Assembly (NCBI GenBank): GCA_910584215.1
Contig: CAJTYI010000129.1
Coordinates: 1 to 5,259, forward strand
Reading direction: 5' to 3'
DNA: 5,259 nucleotides
Origin: an uncultured Roseburia sp.
GTDB taxonomy: Bacteria > Bacillota > Clostridia > Lachnospirales > Lachnospiraceae
Each line of letters starts with the position of its first letter. Within the stretch, counting starts at the first letter, position 1. Of this stretch, positions 1 through 4,739 are shown piece after piece. The notes beneath the pieces are model-generated. The model was not told where the DNA came from and did not search any database. It saw nothing but the letters and a program-made list of their open reading frames with translations. A program made the translations under genes and the position numbers.

Positions 1-191
1 AAGAAAAAAGCAGAAACTGTGGCGTCAAAGAGACGATGGATGTCGCTTTCACTCATAGGAACAGAAAAAGTTTGCTATATTTTAAATAGAATAAATATGC
101 ATTCACTATTCATAGGAATCCATCCAAATAACTTGGCTAATAACCTATACTCTGCTGTCCCGTTTTTTATACTCAGACCTATGCAAAACCT
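1..191. other. Unassigned AT-rich region downstream of the membrane protein gene
   Basis: This stretch holds no gene I can support. It is AT-rich and follows the stop codon of the minus-strand membrane protein gene. I found no convincing hairpin with a U-tract, so that gene's terminator is either weak or outside the window. Two related motifs occur here: TTCACTCATAGGAA at 48-61 and the same motif with ATT inserted (TTCACTATTCATAGGAA) at 102-118. TATACTC also occurs twice, at 146-152 and 168-174. A minus-strand ATG at 54-56 opens a frame that runs off the window edge, but it has no ribosome binding site. Confidence 0.4.
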
Positions 192-983
192 TTAGCGCCT
201 CAACTTCTGGCAATACTGTGTACAGAGCTTATCCGTACATTCCGAGCACTGCAGGGCAACATTGGTCATCTCCCAAAAGCGTTCCGGGTAAAGCATAACG
301 CACAGCTCCCAGACAAGCCACACCGCAAAGGACATAGCCACAAGGGACAGCGCGTAAAAGCCGCCCGCAAATATCAGCGGCGAAAACATCATCAAATGAT
401 CCCAATTAAATATCCGGCAGGTTGTACAGCATTTATTTTTCATAATCAGCCGAAACGGACACCAGATCAACACGCAGATCAAGTCGCACACATAAAAAAA
501 TACCGCAATCATAAACAGCCACATCTTGTCAATCGCGCCGTTAAAATACAAGATTCCGATCACGGCAACCAAAGCTCCCCATAAAATATAAACTTTGTAC
601 GCGGCTTTTGTCGTAGAAATCACATAGCTGCGGAGCGCCGGATAATTGATCTTTTCCAGCATTGGCCGAAAGCGGTTTGCAAACAGCTTCTGTGAACCGA
701 GCGCAACCTTATCAAACATAGCGATTGTCCCCACGGTATGATCGCCACTGCTCTTTACAGGAACCAGCTGTAAAAACATATCCACACACCAGATCAGCCA
801 GAGCAAATGAAACGGCGAAAGTTTTTTAAAAAAATTTAACCCTTCCAAGATCGCATATTCCTGCGGAGCAAACACACAGACAAAGATGCAACACAAAAAT
901 ACCATGATACGGCCCACCAAGCGGTAAACATATCGTTTTCTTATTTTAGACATCGCAGATCTCTTCCTTTGCTTATCCTTCAC
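192..983 (-). CDS. Multi-pass membrane protein of unknown function with Cys-rich C-terminus
   Basis: I do not recognise a named family. From the GTG at 981-983 the product is 263 residues. It has a basic N-terminus (about residues 1-25, rich in Lys and Arg) and then about five or six hydrophobic segments, near residues 22-40, 58-75, 131-148, 153-174, 196-214 and 215-232. A long polar stretch lies between the second and third segments. A CCTTC cluster sits at 185-189. The tail after the last segment carries Cys246, Cys249, Cys254 and Cys258 (CxxC-x4-CxxxC), which could bind a metal or form disulphides; that is inference. The GTG is preferred because AAAGGAGA lies just upstream. An ATG at 951-953 (Met11, start of MSKIRKRY) with AGGAAG 9 nt upstream is a real alternative. 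An upstream in-frame ATG at 1020-1022 has no good ribosome binding site. The gene follows the rpsU terminator and has no obvious promoter. That it encodes an integral membrane protein is fairly sure; its function is unknown. Confidence 0.8.
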   Translation of the reverse strand: MKDKQRKRSAMSKIRKRYVYRLVGRIMVFLCCIFVCVFAPQEYAILEGLNFFKKLSPFHLLWLIWCVDMFLQLVPVKSSGDHTVGTIAMFDKVALGSQKLFANRFRPMLEKINYPALRSYVISTTKAAYKVYILWGALVAVIGILYFNGAIDKMWLFMIAVFFYVCDLICVLIWCPFRLIMKNKCCTTCRIFNWDHLMMFSPLIFAGGFYALSLVAMSFAVWLVWELCVMLYPERFWEMTNVALQCSECTDKLCTQYCQKLRR

Positions 984-987
984 ATTT

Positions 988-995
988 TCTCCTTT
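988..995 (-). promoter_or_regulatory. Ribosome binding site favouring the GTG start of the membrane protein
   Basis: On the minus strand AAAGGAGA precedes the GTG at 981-983, leaving 5 nt between GGAG and the start codon. This is the best Shine-Dalgarno near the gene's 5' end. The competing ATG at 951-953 has AGGAAG at 963-968, 9 nt upstream, so the start is not settled by spacing alone. Confidence 0.6.
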
Positions 996-1054
996 ACTCG
1001 CCGCGCGGGGTGCGTGCTGCAACAGCAGCTATTTTCACTTCGCACCTCTGCGCA

Positions 1055-1095
1055 TAAAAAAGAAACTGTACACCGGTCTCCCGGCGACAGTCTCT
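1055..1095 (-). terminator. Rho-independent terminator of rpsU
   Basis: Read on the minus strand, AGAGACTGT-CGCCGG is followed by the tetraloop GAGA and then CCGGTG-T-ACAGTTTCT. This gives a stem of about 15 bp with one bulged T and two G-T wobbles. The loop is of the GNRA type. A run of six T residues (complement of 1056-1061) follows directly. It starts 11 nt after the rpsU stop codon, the expected place for the end of an rpsU transcript. Confidence 0.93.
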
Positions 1096-1106
1096 CTTTT
1101 CAAGCA

Positions 1107-1283
1107 TTAATTGTATTTTCTTTTTCTTGCTGCTTCAGATTTTTTCTTGCGTTTTACGCTTGGTTTCTCGTAGTGTTCTCTTTTACGAATCTCCTGCTGG
1201 ATACCTGCTTTTGCACAGTTTCTTTTGAAACGGCGTAAAGCGCTATCTAAAGTCTCGTTTTCTTTTACAATTACACTAGACAT
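1107..1283 (-). CDS. rpsU: 30S ribosomal protein S21
   Basis: The product is the small-subunit ribosomal protein S21, which in the known family sits on the 30S platform near the 3' end of 16S rRNA and helps translation initiation. The 58-residue length matches the usual Firmicute protein. It begins MSSVIVKENE and continues with the S21 signature helix (SALRRFKRNCAKAGI, residues 14-28), then EIRKREHYEKPSVKRKKKSE and a strongly basic tail ending RKRKYN. The same frame opens further upstream at 1328, but the extra 15 residues are not S21-like and lack a ribosome binding site, so the ATG at 1281-1283 is the start. It has its own sigma-A promoter and its own strong terminator, so it looks monocistronic. 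The identification is essentially certain. Confidence 0.98.
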   Translation of the reverse strand: MSSVIVKENETLDSALRRFKRNCAKAGIQQEIRKREHYEKPSVKRKKKSEAARKRKYN

Positions 1284-1290
1284 AATCTCA

Positions 1291-1306
1291 CACCTAACCT
1301 CCCTCC
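1291..1306 (-). promoter_or_regulatory. Tandem Shine-Dalgarno-like sequences before rpsU
   Basis: On the minus strand the rpsU start codon is preceded by AGGTG (1291-1295) at a normal 7-nt spacing. Further upstream lies the much stronger GGAGGGAGG (1298-1306), whose last G is 14 nt from the ATG, too far for standard use. The stronger site may act as a standby site, or the weaker one may be what the ribosome normally uses. Confidence 0.55.
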
Positions 1307-1359
1307 AGTTGCGTATTGTGCATATCAACTGTTTGGGTCTATTCTTTGCACTATATTGT

Positions 1360-1387
1360 ATTATAACAGAATATTTTCATTCGTCAA
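1360..1387 (-). promoter_or_regulatory. Sigma-A promoter of rpsU with extended -10
   Basis: Minus-strand TTGACG (-35, 1382-1387; five of six consensus bases) is separated by 16 bp from a perfect TATAAT (-10, 1360-1365). The -10 is preceded by TGT, which makes an extended -10 element. The predicted start of transcription near 1353 gives a leader of about 70 nt before the rpsU ATG. A strong promoter fits an abundant ribosomal protein. Confidence 0.9.
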
Positions 1388-1407
1388 GCACTTTCCTGTA
1401 ATTTCCG

Positions 1408-1447
1408 AAAAAATTTGTAACGTGAGGCCGAAAGCCAATGGTTACAA
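1408..1447 (-). terminator. Probable rho-independent terminator upstream of the rpsU promoter
   Basis: On the minus strand TTGTAAC (1441-1447) pairs with GTTACAA (1415-1421). Inside lies a second short stem, GGC with GCC, around the loop TTTCG, separated by an internal loop of CATT and TCAC. ATTTTTT (complement of 1408-1414) follows directly. It lies about 20 bp upstream of the rpsU -35 box, so it would stop transcription arriving from alaS or from the interval itself. The stem is interrupted and fairly AT-rich, so strength is uncertain. Confidence 0.55.
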
Positions 1448-1463
1448 CAATTTTGTTTCATCA

Positions 1464-1623
1464 AGTACAACGAATCATTCATTTCTGATACATTGGCGCC
1501 GAATGATTCTTTCCTATGCAAGGCTAAGCAATGAGGCGCAGCGGTGGCTGCGTCGATTGACGACAACGATGCAGATGAAAACCAGACAAGCCAAGGTGGC
1601 AGTTCATTCATATGCGTTGTACT
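1464..1623. repeat. Nested inverted repeats that could fold as a branched structure
   Basis: AGTACAACG (1464-1472) is exactly complementary to CGTTGTACT (1615-1623), enclosing 142 bp. Inside, GAATCATTC (1472-1480) pairs with GAATGATTC (1501-1509), CGCAGC (1537-1542) pairs with GCTGCG (1547-1552) around GGTG, and GCCA (1590-1593) pairs with TGGC (1597-1600). The first two repeats abut, sharing one base, so all the stems can form together as a closing helix with three arms. I see no target-site duplication outside the outer arms. It could be a structured RNA, a small remnant of a mobile element, or chance. Confidence 0.35.
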
Positions 1624-1670
1624 AATTTGACGGAACCTGCTGTCCACATACAAAAAATCATTCTTTGATT

Positions 1671-1693
1671 TGTCAATCCCGGTAAGATTGACA
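1671..1693. repeat. Perfect 8-bp inverted repeat TGTCAATC / GATTGACA
   Basis: TGTCAATC at 1671-1678 is matched exactly by GATTGACA at 1686-1693 around the 7-nt spacer CCGGTAA. No T-run follows on either strand, so it is not an intrinsic terminator. Each arm contains a TTGACA -35 consensus, facing in opposite directions, but I find no good -10 at the right distance; the minus-strand arm has only TTGTAT at 17 bp. It could be an operator or an RNA hairpin. Confidence 0.4.
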
Positions 1694-1771
1694 CCCAAAC
1701 TGGTCAAATGAACGTTTAAGATATATCGTCGCTCTTCGCAGTCGATTATCAGCATGGCTAATAAAAAGCGC

Positions 1772-1788
1772 AAAAGATACGATCTTTT
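1772..1788 (-). terminator. Weak AT-rich hairpin just after alaS, possible terminator
   Basis: Minus-strand AAAAGAT-CGT-ATCTTTT begins 5 nt past the alaS stop codon. It is followed by GCGC and then TTTTT. The 7-bp stem has only one G-C pair and the T-run is offset by 4 nt, so at best this is a weak alaS terminator. The better candidate is the hairpin at 1408-1447. Confidence 0.3.
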
Positions 1789-1793
1789 TTGAT

Positions 1794-4460
1794 TTACGAA
1801 GCCGTAATCTGCCCTTCGAGTGCCGTTTTGGCCTCCGCAATCGCATCCGGTATCCCCGCCGGGTTCTTGCCGCCCGCCTGTGCCATATTCGGACGTCCGC
1901 CGCCGCCGCCGCCGACTTTGCCCGCAATCGCTTTGATGAGGTTGCCCGCATGGGCGCCCTGTTTCATCGCACCGTCTGTCGCCATCGCCATCAGATTTAC
2001 TTTGCCGGACGCGGCGGACGCCAGAACGATCACGCCCTCCCCGAGCTTGTCTCTCCACTGGTCGCCAAGTTCGCGCAGTCCGCCCATATCCACGTTGTCG
2101 ACGCTGGCAGCCAGAAGTTTGACGCCTTTTACCTCCACTACCTGATTCATCACGTCACCGAGTGCATCTTTGGCTGCTTTACTCTTTAAGGACTCATTTT
2201 CACTCTGAAGCGTTTTGATGTCCGCCATCATATGATGAATCTTCTCAACCAGACTGCCTGGCGTCGTCTTCGCCGCCTTCGCCGCCGCCAAAAGTTCCTC
2301 CTCCATCTTGCGGTAATAGGAGAACACATTGTCACCCGTGAGCGCTTCGACGCGGCGCACCCCCGCCGCAACACCATTCTCGGAAATAATCTTAAACGCC
2401 GCGATATCGCCGGTCGCTTTGACATGCGTGCCGCCGCAGAACTCTTTCGAGAAATCGCCCATGGAAACGACGCGGACCGTCTCGCCGTACTTCTCACCGA
2501 ATAGAGCCATGGCGCCCGTTTTCTTCGCTTCATCAACAGTCATGACATCGGTACATACCACAATATTTTCCGCGATCTTATCGTTTACGATCTGCTCGAC
2601 TTTGGTAAGCTCCTCCGGTGTCAGCGCTGCAAAATGGCTGAAATCGAAACGCGTGCGCTCCGCGTCCTGGTATGAACCCGCCTGCTCTACATGCGAACCA
2701 AGCACCTGGCGCAGCGCTTTTTGCAGTAAATGAGTCGCCGAATGATTCTTACAGATCCTGCCGCGAAACTCTGCATCGACAACCAGCTCTGCCGTATCGC
2801 CATTTTTTATCATACCGCGCACCATGACACCGATATGGCCGACTTTGCCGCCCAAAAGCTTAATCGTATCCTCGACACGAAACTCGCCGCCCTCCGTGCG
2901 TATCACGCCTTTATCGCCCTGCTGGCCGCCCATGGTCGCATAAAACGGCGTTTCCTCGACGATGACCGTTCCTTTGTCTCCGTCTGTCAATGCCTCCACC
3001 AGCTCCGTCTCGGTAGTGAGCACAGTGATCTTGGACTGATGTGTCAATCTGTCATATCCGACAAATTCGGTTGTCACAGCCAAATCAATCGCGTCGTAGA
3101 CAGTGGCGTCCGCTCCCATATAATTGGTTGTCTTGCGGGCTTTTTTTGCGGTCTGGCGCTGTACCTCCATCGCCTCCGCAAACCCTTTCTCATCAATGGT
3201 AAAGCCCTTTTCCTCTAAGATTTCCCGCGTCAAATCTACCGGGAAACCGTAGGTGTCGTAGAGTTTAAACGCATCGCTGCCCAAGAGCATGTTCTCCCCT
3301 TTGGCCGTCATATCCTGCTGCATCTGGGCCAAAATCGTAAGTCCCTGGTCGATCGTCTTATTAAACTTCTCTTCCTCCTGCGTCAATACCTTAAAAATAA
3401 ATTCTTTCTTCTCCTCGAGTTCAGGATAGCCGTCTCTGCTTTCTGAGATCACGGTTTCCGCCAGCCGCGCCATAAAGGTGCCGTCAATTCCAAGCATCCT
3501 GCCGTGACGGGCTGCCCGGCGAATAATACGTCGCAGTACATAACCGCGTCCCTCGTTGGTCGGCATGATACCGTCGGAAATCATAAAGGTAGCCGAACGG
3601 ATGTGGTCAGTAATCAGACGGATAGATATATCATCCGTCGCATCGGTCTGATAGGTCTTGTGCGACAACGCACAGACCTGATCGCGAATCGCCTTCATCG
3701 TATCAATATCAAACACGGAATCTACATCCTGCATGACGACAGCAAGACGCTCCAGTCCCATACCGGTATCAATATTTTTCTTCTCCAATTCTTCGTAATG
3801 GCCTTTGCCGTCGCCGTCAAACTGGGTAAAGACGTTGTTCCATACCTCCATATAGCGGTCACAGTCGCACCCCACCTTGCAGTCCGGCTTCCCGCAGCCG
3901 TAGCGCTCTCCGCGGTCATAATAGATCTCGGAACAAGGCCCGCACGGCCCCGCGCCGTGCTCCCAGAAATTGTCACATTCTCCCGTTTCAGGATCGCGGT
4001 AAAAGCGGGTAATTTTTTCTGCCGGAACCCCGATTTCCTGATTCCAGATGGCAAACGCCTCATCATCTTCTCCGTAGACAGACGGATAAAGCCTGTCCTT
4101 TTCCAATCCGAGCACTTCGGTCAAAAATTCCCAGCTCCAGGCAATGGCCTCGTGCTTAAAATAATCGCCGAATGAAAAATTGCCGAGCATCTCAAAAAAG
4201 GTAAGATGCCTTGCCGTCTTACCTACATTGTCAATATCTCCGGTACGGATACACTTCTGGCAGGTCGTCACTCTCTTGCGCGGCGGAATCTCCGCCCCTG
4301 TAAAATAAGGTTTTAACGGCGCCATACCTGCATTAATGAGCAGCAAACTGTTGTCATTGTGCGGTATCAACGAAAAACTGTTCATTTTCAGATGATCTTT
4401 GCTCTCAAAAAATTCAAGATACATCCGACGCAAATCATTTTCTCCAAAAAACTTTTTCAC
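1794..4460 (-). CDS. alaS: Alanyl-tRNA synthetase
   Basis: This cytoplasmic enzyme charges tRNA-Ala with alanine and hydrolyses mischarged Ser- and Gly-tRNA-Ala. The product is 888 residues, close to the usual 870-880. The class II catalytic core holds RVTTCQKCIRTGDIDNVG (63-80), FFEMLGNFSFGDYFK (88-102), WEHGAGPCGPCSEIYYDRG (166-184) and the motif 3 region GRGYVLRRIIRRAARHG (304-320). The editing domain shows HSATH (His573, His577) and EFCGGTHV (Cys675, His679), the HxxxH/CxxxH zinc site. A likely coiled coil (about 715-765) precedes the C-Ala domain with its glycine-rich GKVGGGGGGRPNMAQAGG (847-864). A cysteine cluster, Cys189, Cys194, Cys198 and Cys200, sits in the core and may bind zinc. 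The GTG start at 4458-4460 is chosen because GGAGGAG lies 7 nt upstream and the protein begins VKKFFGENDLRRMYLEFF, the normal AlaRS start; the 35 extra upstream in-frame residues are not AlaRS-like. The gene appears intact and is cotranscribed with the small membrane protein ahead of it. Confidence 0.99.
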   Translation of the reverse strand: MKKFFGENDLRRMYLEFFESKDHLKMNSFSLIPHNDNSLLLINAGMAPLKPYFTGAEIPPRKRVTTCQKCIRTGDIDNVGKTARHLTFFEMLGNFSFGDYFKHEAIAWSWEFLTEVLGLEKDRLYPSVYGEDDEAFAIWNQEIGVPAEKITRFYRDPETGECDNFWEHGAGPCGPCSEIYYDRGERYGCGKPDCKVGCDCDRYMEVWNNVFTQFDGDGKGHYEELEKKNIDTGMGLERLAVVMQDVDSVFDIDTMKAIRDQVCALSHKTYQTDATDDISIRLITDHIRSATFMISDGIMPTNEGRGYVLRRIIRRAARHGRMLGIDGTFMARLAETVISESRDGYPELEEKKEFIFKVLTQEEEKFNKTIDQGLTILAQMQQDMTAKGENMLLGSDAFKLYDTYGFPVDLTREILEEKGFTIDEKGFAEAMEVQRQTAKKARKTTNYMGADATVYDAIDLAVTTEFVGYDRLTHQSKITVLTTETELVEALTDGDKGTVIVEETPFYATMGGQQGDKGVIRTEGGEFRVEDTIKLLGGKVGHIGVMVRGMIKNGDTAELVVDAEFRGRICKNHSATHLLQKALRQVLGSHVEQAGSYQDAERTRFDFSHFAALTPEELTKVEQIVNDKIAENIVVCTDVMTVDEAKKTGAMALFGEKYGETVRVVSMGDFSKEFCGGTHVKATGDIAAFKIISENGVAAGVRRVEALTGDNVFSYYRKMEEELLAAAKAAKTTPGSLVEKIHHMMADIKTLQSENESLKSKAAKDALGDVMNQVVEVKGVKLLAASVDNVDMGGLRELGDQWRDKLGEGVIVLASAASGKVNLMAMATDGAMKQGAHAGNLIKAIAGKVGGGGGGRPNMAQAGGKNPAGIPDAIAEAKTALEGQITAS

Positions 4461-4467
4461 GGTCTTA

Positions 4468-4474
4468 CTCCTCC
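4468..4474 (-). promoter_or_regulatory. Ribosome binding site deciding the GTG start of alaS
   Basis: Minus-strand GGAGGAG sits 7 nt before the GTG at 4458-4460. It is a near-perfect Shine-Dalgarno and excludes the longer in-frame start at 4565, which lies inside the upstream small gene. It falls in the 22-nt gap between the two genes, so alaS can be translated independently of its neighbour. Confidence 0.88.
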
Positions 4475-4482
4475 AACGTAAT

Positions 4483-4605
4483 CTATTTGTCTGTATCCGT
4501 CTTTTTCTTTGCGAACTTCTTTCCGGCAAAGAAACCGAGCACTGCGCAGACTGCCAGAGCAGCAAAAACGATCAAATAATGTCCGATCCATCCTAAAAAA
4601 GCCAT
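4483..4605 (-). CDS. Small single-pass membrane protein, 40 residues, ahead of alaS
   Basis: The frame encodes 40 residues, beginning MAFLGWIGHYLIVFAALAV and ending KKTDTDK. There is one hydrophobic segment (about residues 9-27), then a small GFFAGKK motif and a strongly basic, polar tail (KKFAKKKTDTDK). This arrangement suggests a single-pass protein with its C-terminus in the cytoplasm. Its ATG at 4603-4605 has GGAGG at 4615-4619 with a 9-nt spacing. The sigma-A promoter at 4652-4680 would start transcription about 40 nt upstream. The stop codon is 22 nt before the alaS start, so the two form an operon. I do not recognise a family and assign no function. The strong ribosome binding site, promoter and protein-like composition make a real gene likely, although the frame is short. 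Confidence 0.8.
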   Translation of the reverse strand: MAFLGWIGHYLIVFAALAVCAVLGFFAGKKFAKKKTDTDK

Positions 4606-4651
4606 AAATTGTTTCCTCCGATTATACGTTTTGTATTCTTATCATTACCTT

Positions 4652-4680
4652 ACTATAACTCTATTTATCACATTTTACAA
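4652..4680 (-). promoter_or_regulatory. Sigma-A promoter of the small protein-alaS operon
   Basis: Minus-strand TTGTAA (-35, 4675-4680; four of six consensus bases) and TATAGT (-10, 4652-4657; five of six) are separated by the optimal 17 bp. The predicted start near 4645 leaves a leader of about 40 nt before the small ORF. That is too short for a T-box, and no T-box-like TGGNACCGCG sequence is seen before alaS. Confidence 0.8.
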
Positions 4681-4691
4681 GCCTAAAACTC

Positions 4692-4712
4692 ATTCTCGCC
4701 ACTTGCGCGAAT
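4692..4712 (-). terminator. Possible weak terminator of the metallo-hydrolase gene
   Basis: On the minus strand ATTCGCGC pairs with GCGAGAAT around the loop AAGTG, with one mismatch in eight positions. GAG and then TTTT follow. It lies 27 nt past the stop codon of the hydrolase and just upstream of the next promoter, the right place for a terminator. The T-run is short and displaced, so efficiency is doubtful. Confidence 0.4.
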
Positions 4713-4739
4713 AGGAAGACGGCCTGCGGATGCTTTGCG

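Larger units (their letters stand above)
1388..1793. other. alaS-rpsU interval without a convincing gene, rich in inverted repeats
   Basis: About 400 bp separate the alaS stop codon from the rpsU promoter. I see no ORF here with a ribosome binding site and a recognisable product. A minus-strand frame overlapping the alaS 3' end stays open down to 1384, but its translation resembles nothing I know. The interval contains many inverted repeats: 1415-1421/1441-1447, 1464-1472/1615-1623, 1472-1480/1501-1509, 1537-1542/1547-1552, 1590-1593/1597-1600, 1671-1678/1686-1693 and 1772-1778/1782-1788. It could be a long alaS 3' UTR, a structured RNA, or the remains of a lost gene or small element. The sequence alone does not decide. 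Confidence 0.5.

Noticed and set aside
1..195. Plus-strand frame open from the window edge to a TAG at 193-195 (64 codons).
   Set aside because: The product looks like no known protein end, its rare-type codons (ATA, AGA) differ from the neighbouring genes, and every supported gene is on the other strand. A 64-codon open stretch is within chance.
1464..1623. Reading the 9-bp inverted repeat as terminal repeats of an insertion element.
   Set aside because: No target-site duplication flanks it and no transposase is encoded, so a structured-region label is safer than a mobile-element call.
1356..1625. Plus-strand 89-codon frame across the rpsU promoter and interval.
   Set aside because: It starts inside the rpsU promoter, has no ribosome binding site and gives no recognisable protein.
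1895..1912. Run of CCG-type triplets near the 3' end of alaS.
   Set aside because: It encodes the conserved glycine-rich segment of the C-Ala domain, so it is not an unusual microsatellite.
1384..2058. Minus-strand 224-codon frame overlapping the alaS 3' end.
   Set aside because: The upstream third is a shadow of alaS in another frame, and the rest has no ribosome binding site or recognisable domain. A fragment reading GIDKSKND recalls IS110-type transposase starts, but nothing else in the frame supports that.
2232..4175. Several long open frames on both strands inside alaS.
   Set aside because: They are shadows of a GC-richer coding gene whose true frame is certain from conserved AlaRS motifs along its whole length.
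4561..4565. Upstream in-frame ATG start for alaS at 4565.
   Set aside because: It lies within the small membrane protein gene, lacks a ribosome binding site, and adds 35 residues not found in AlaRS; the GTG at 4460 has an ideal GGAGGAG.
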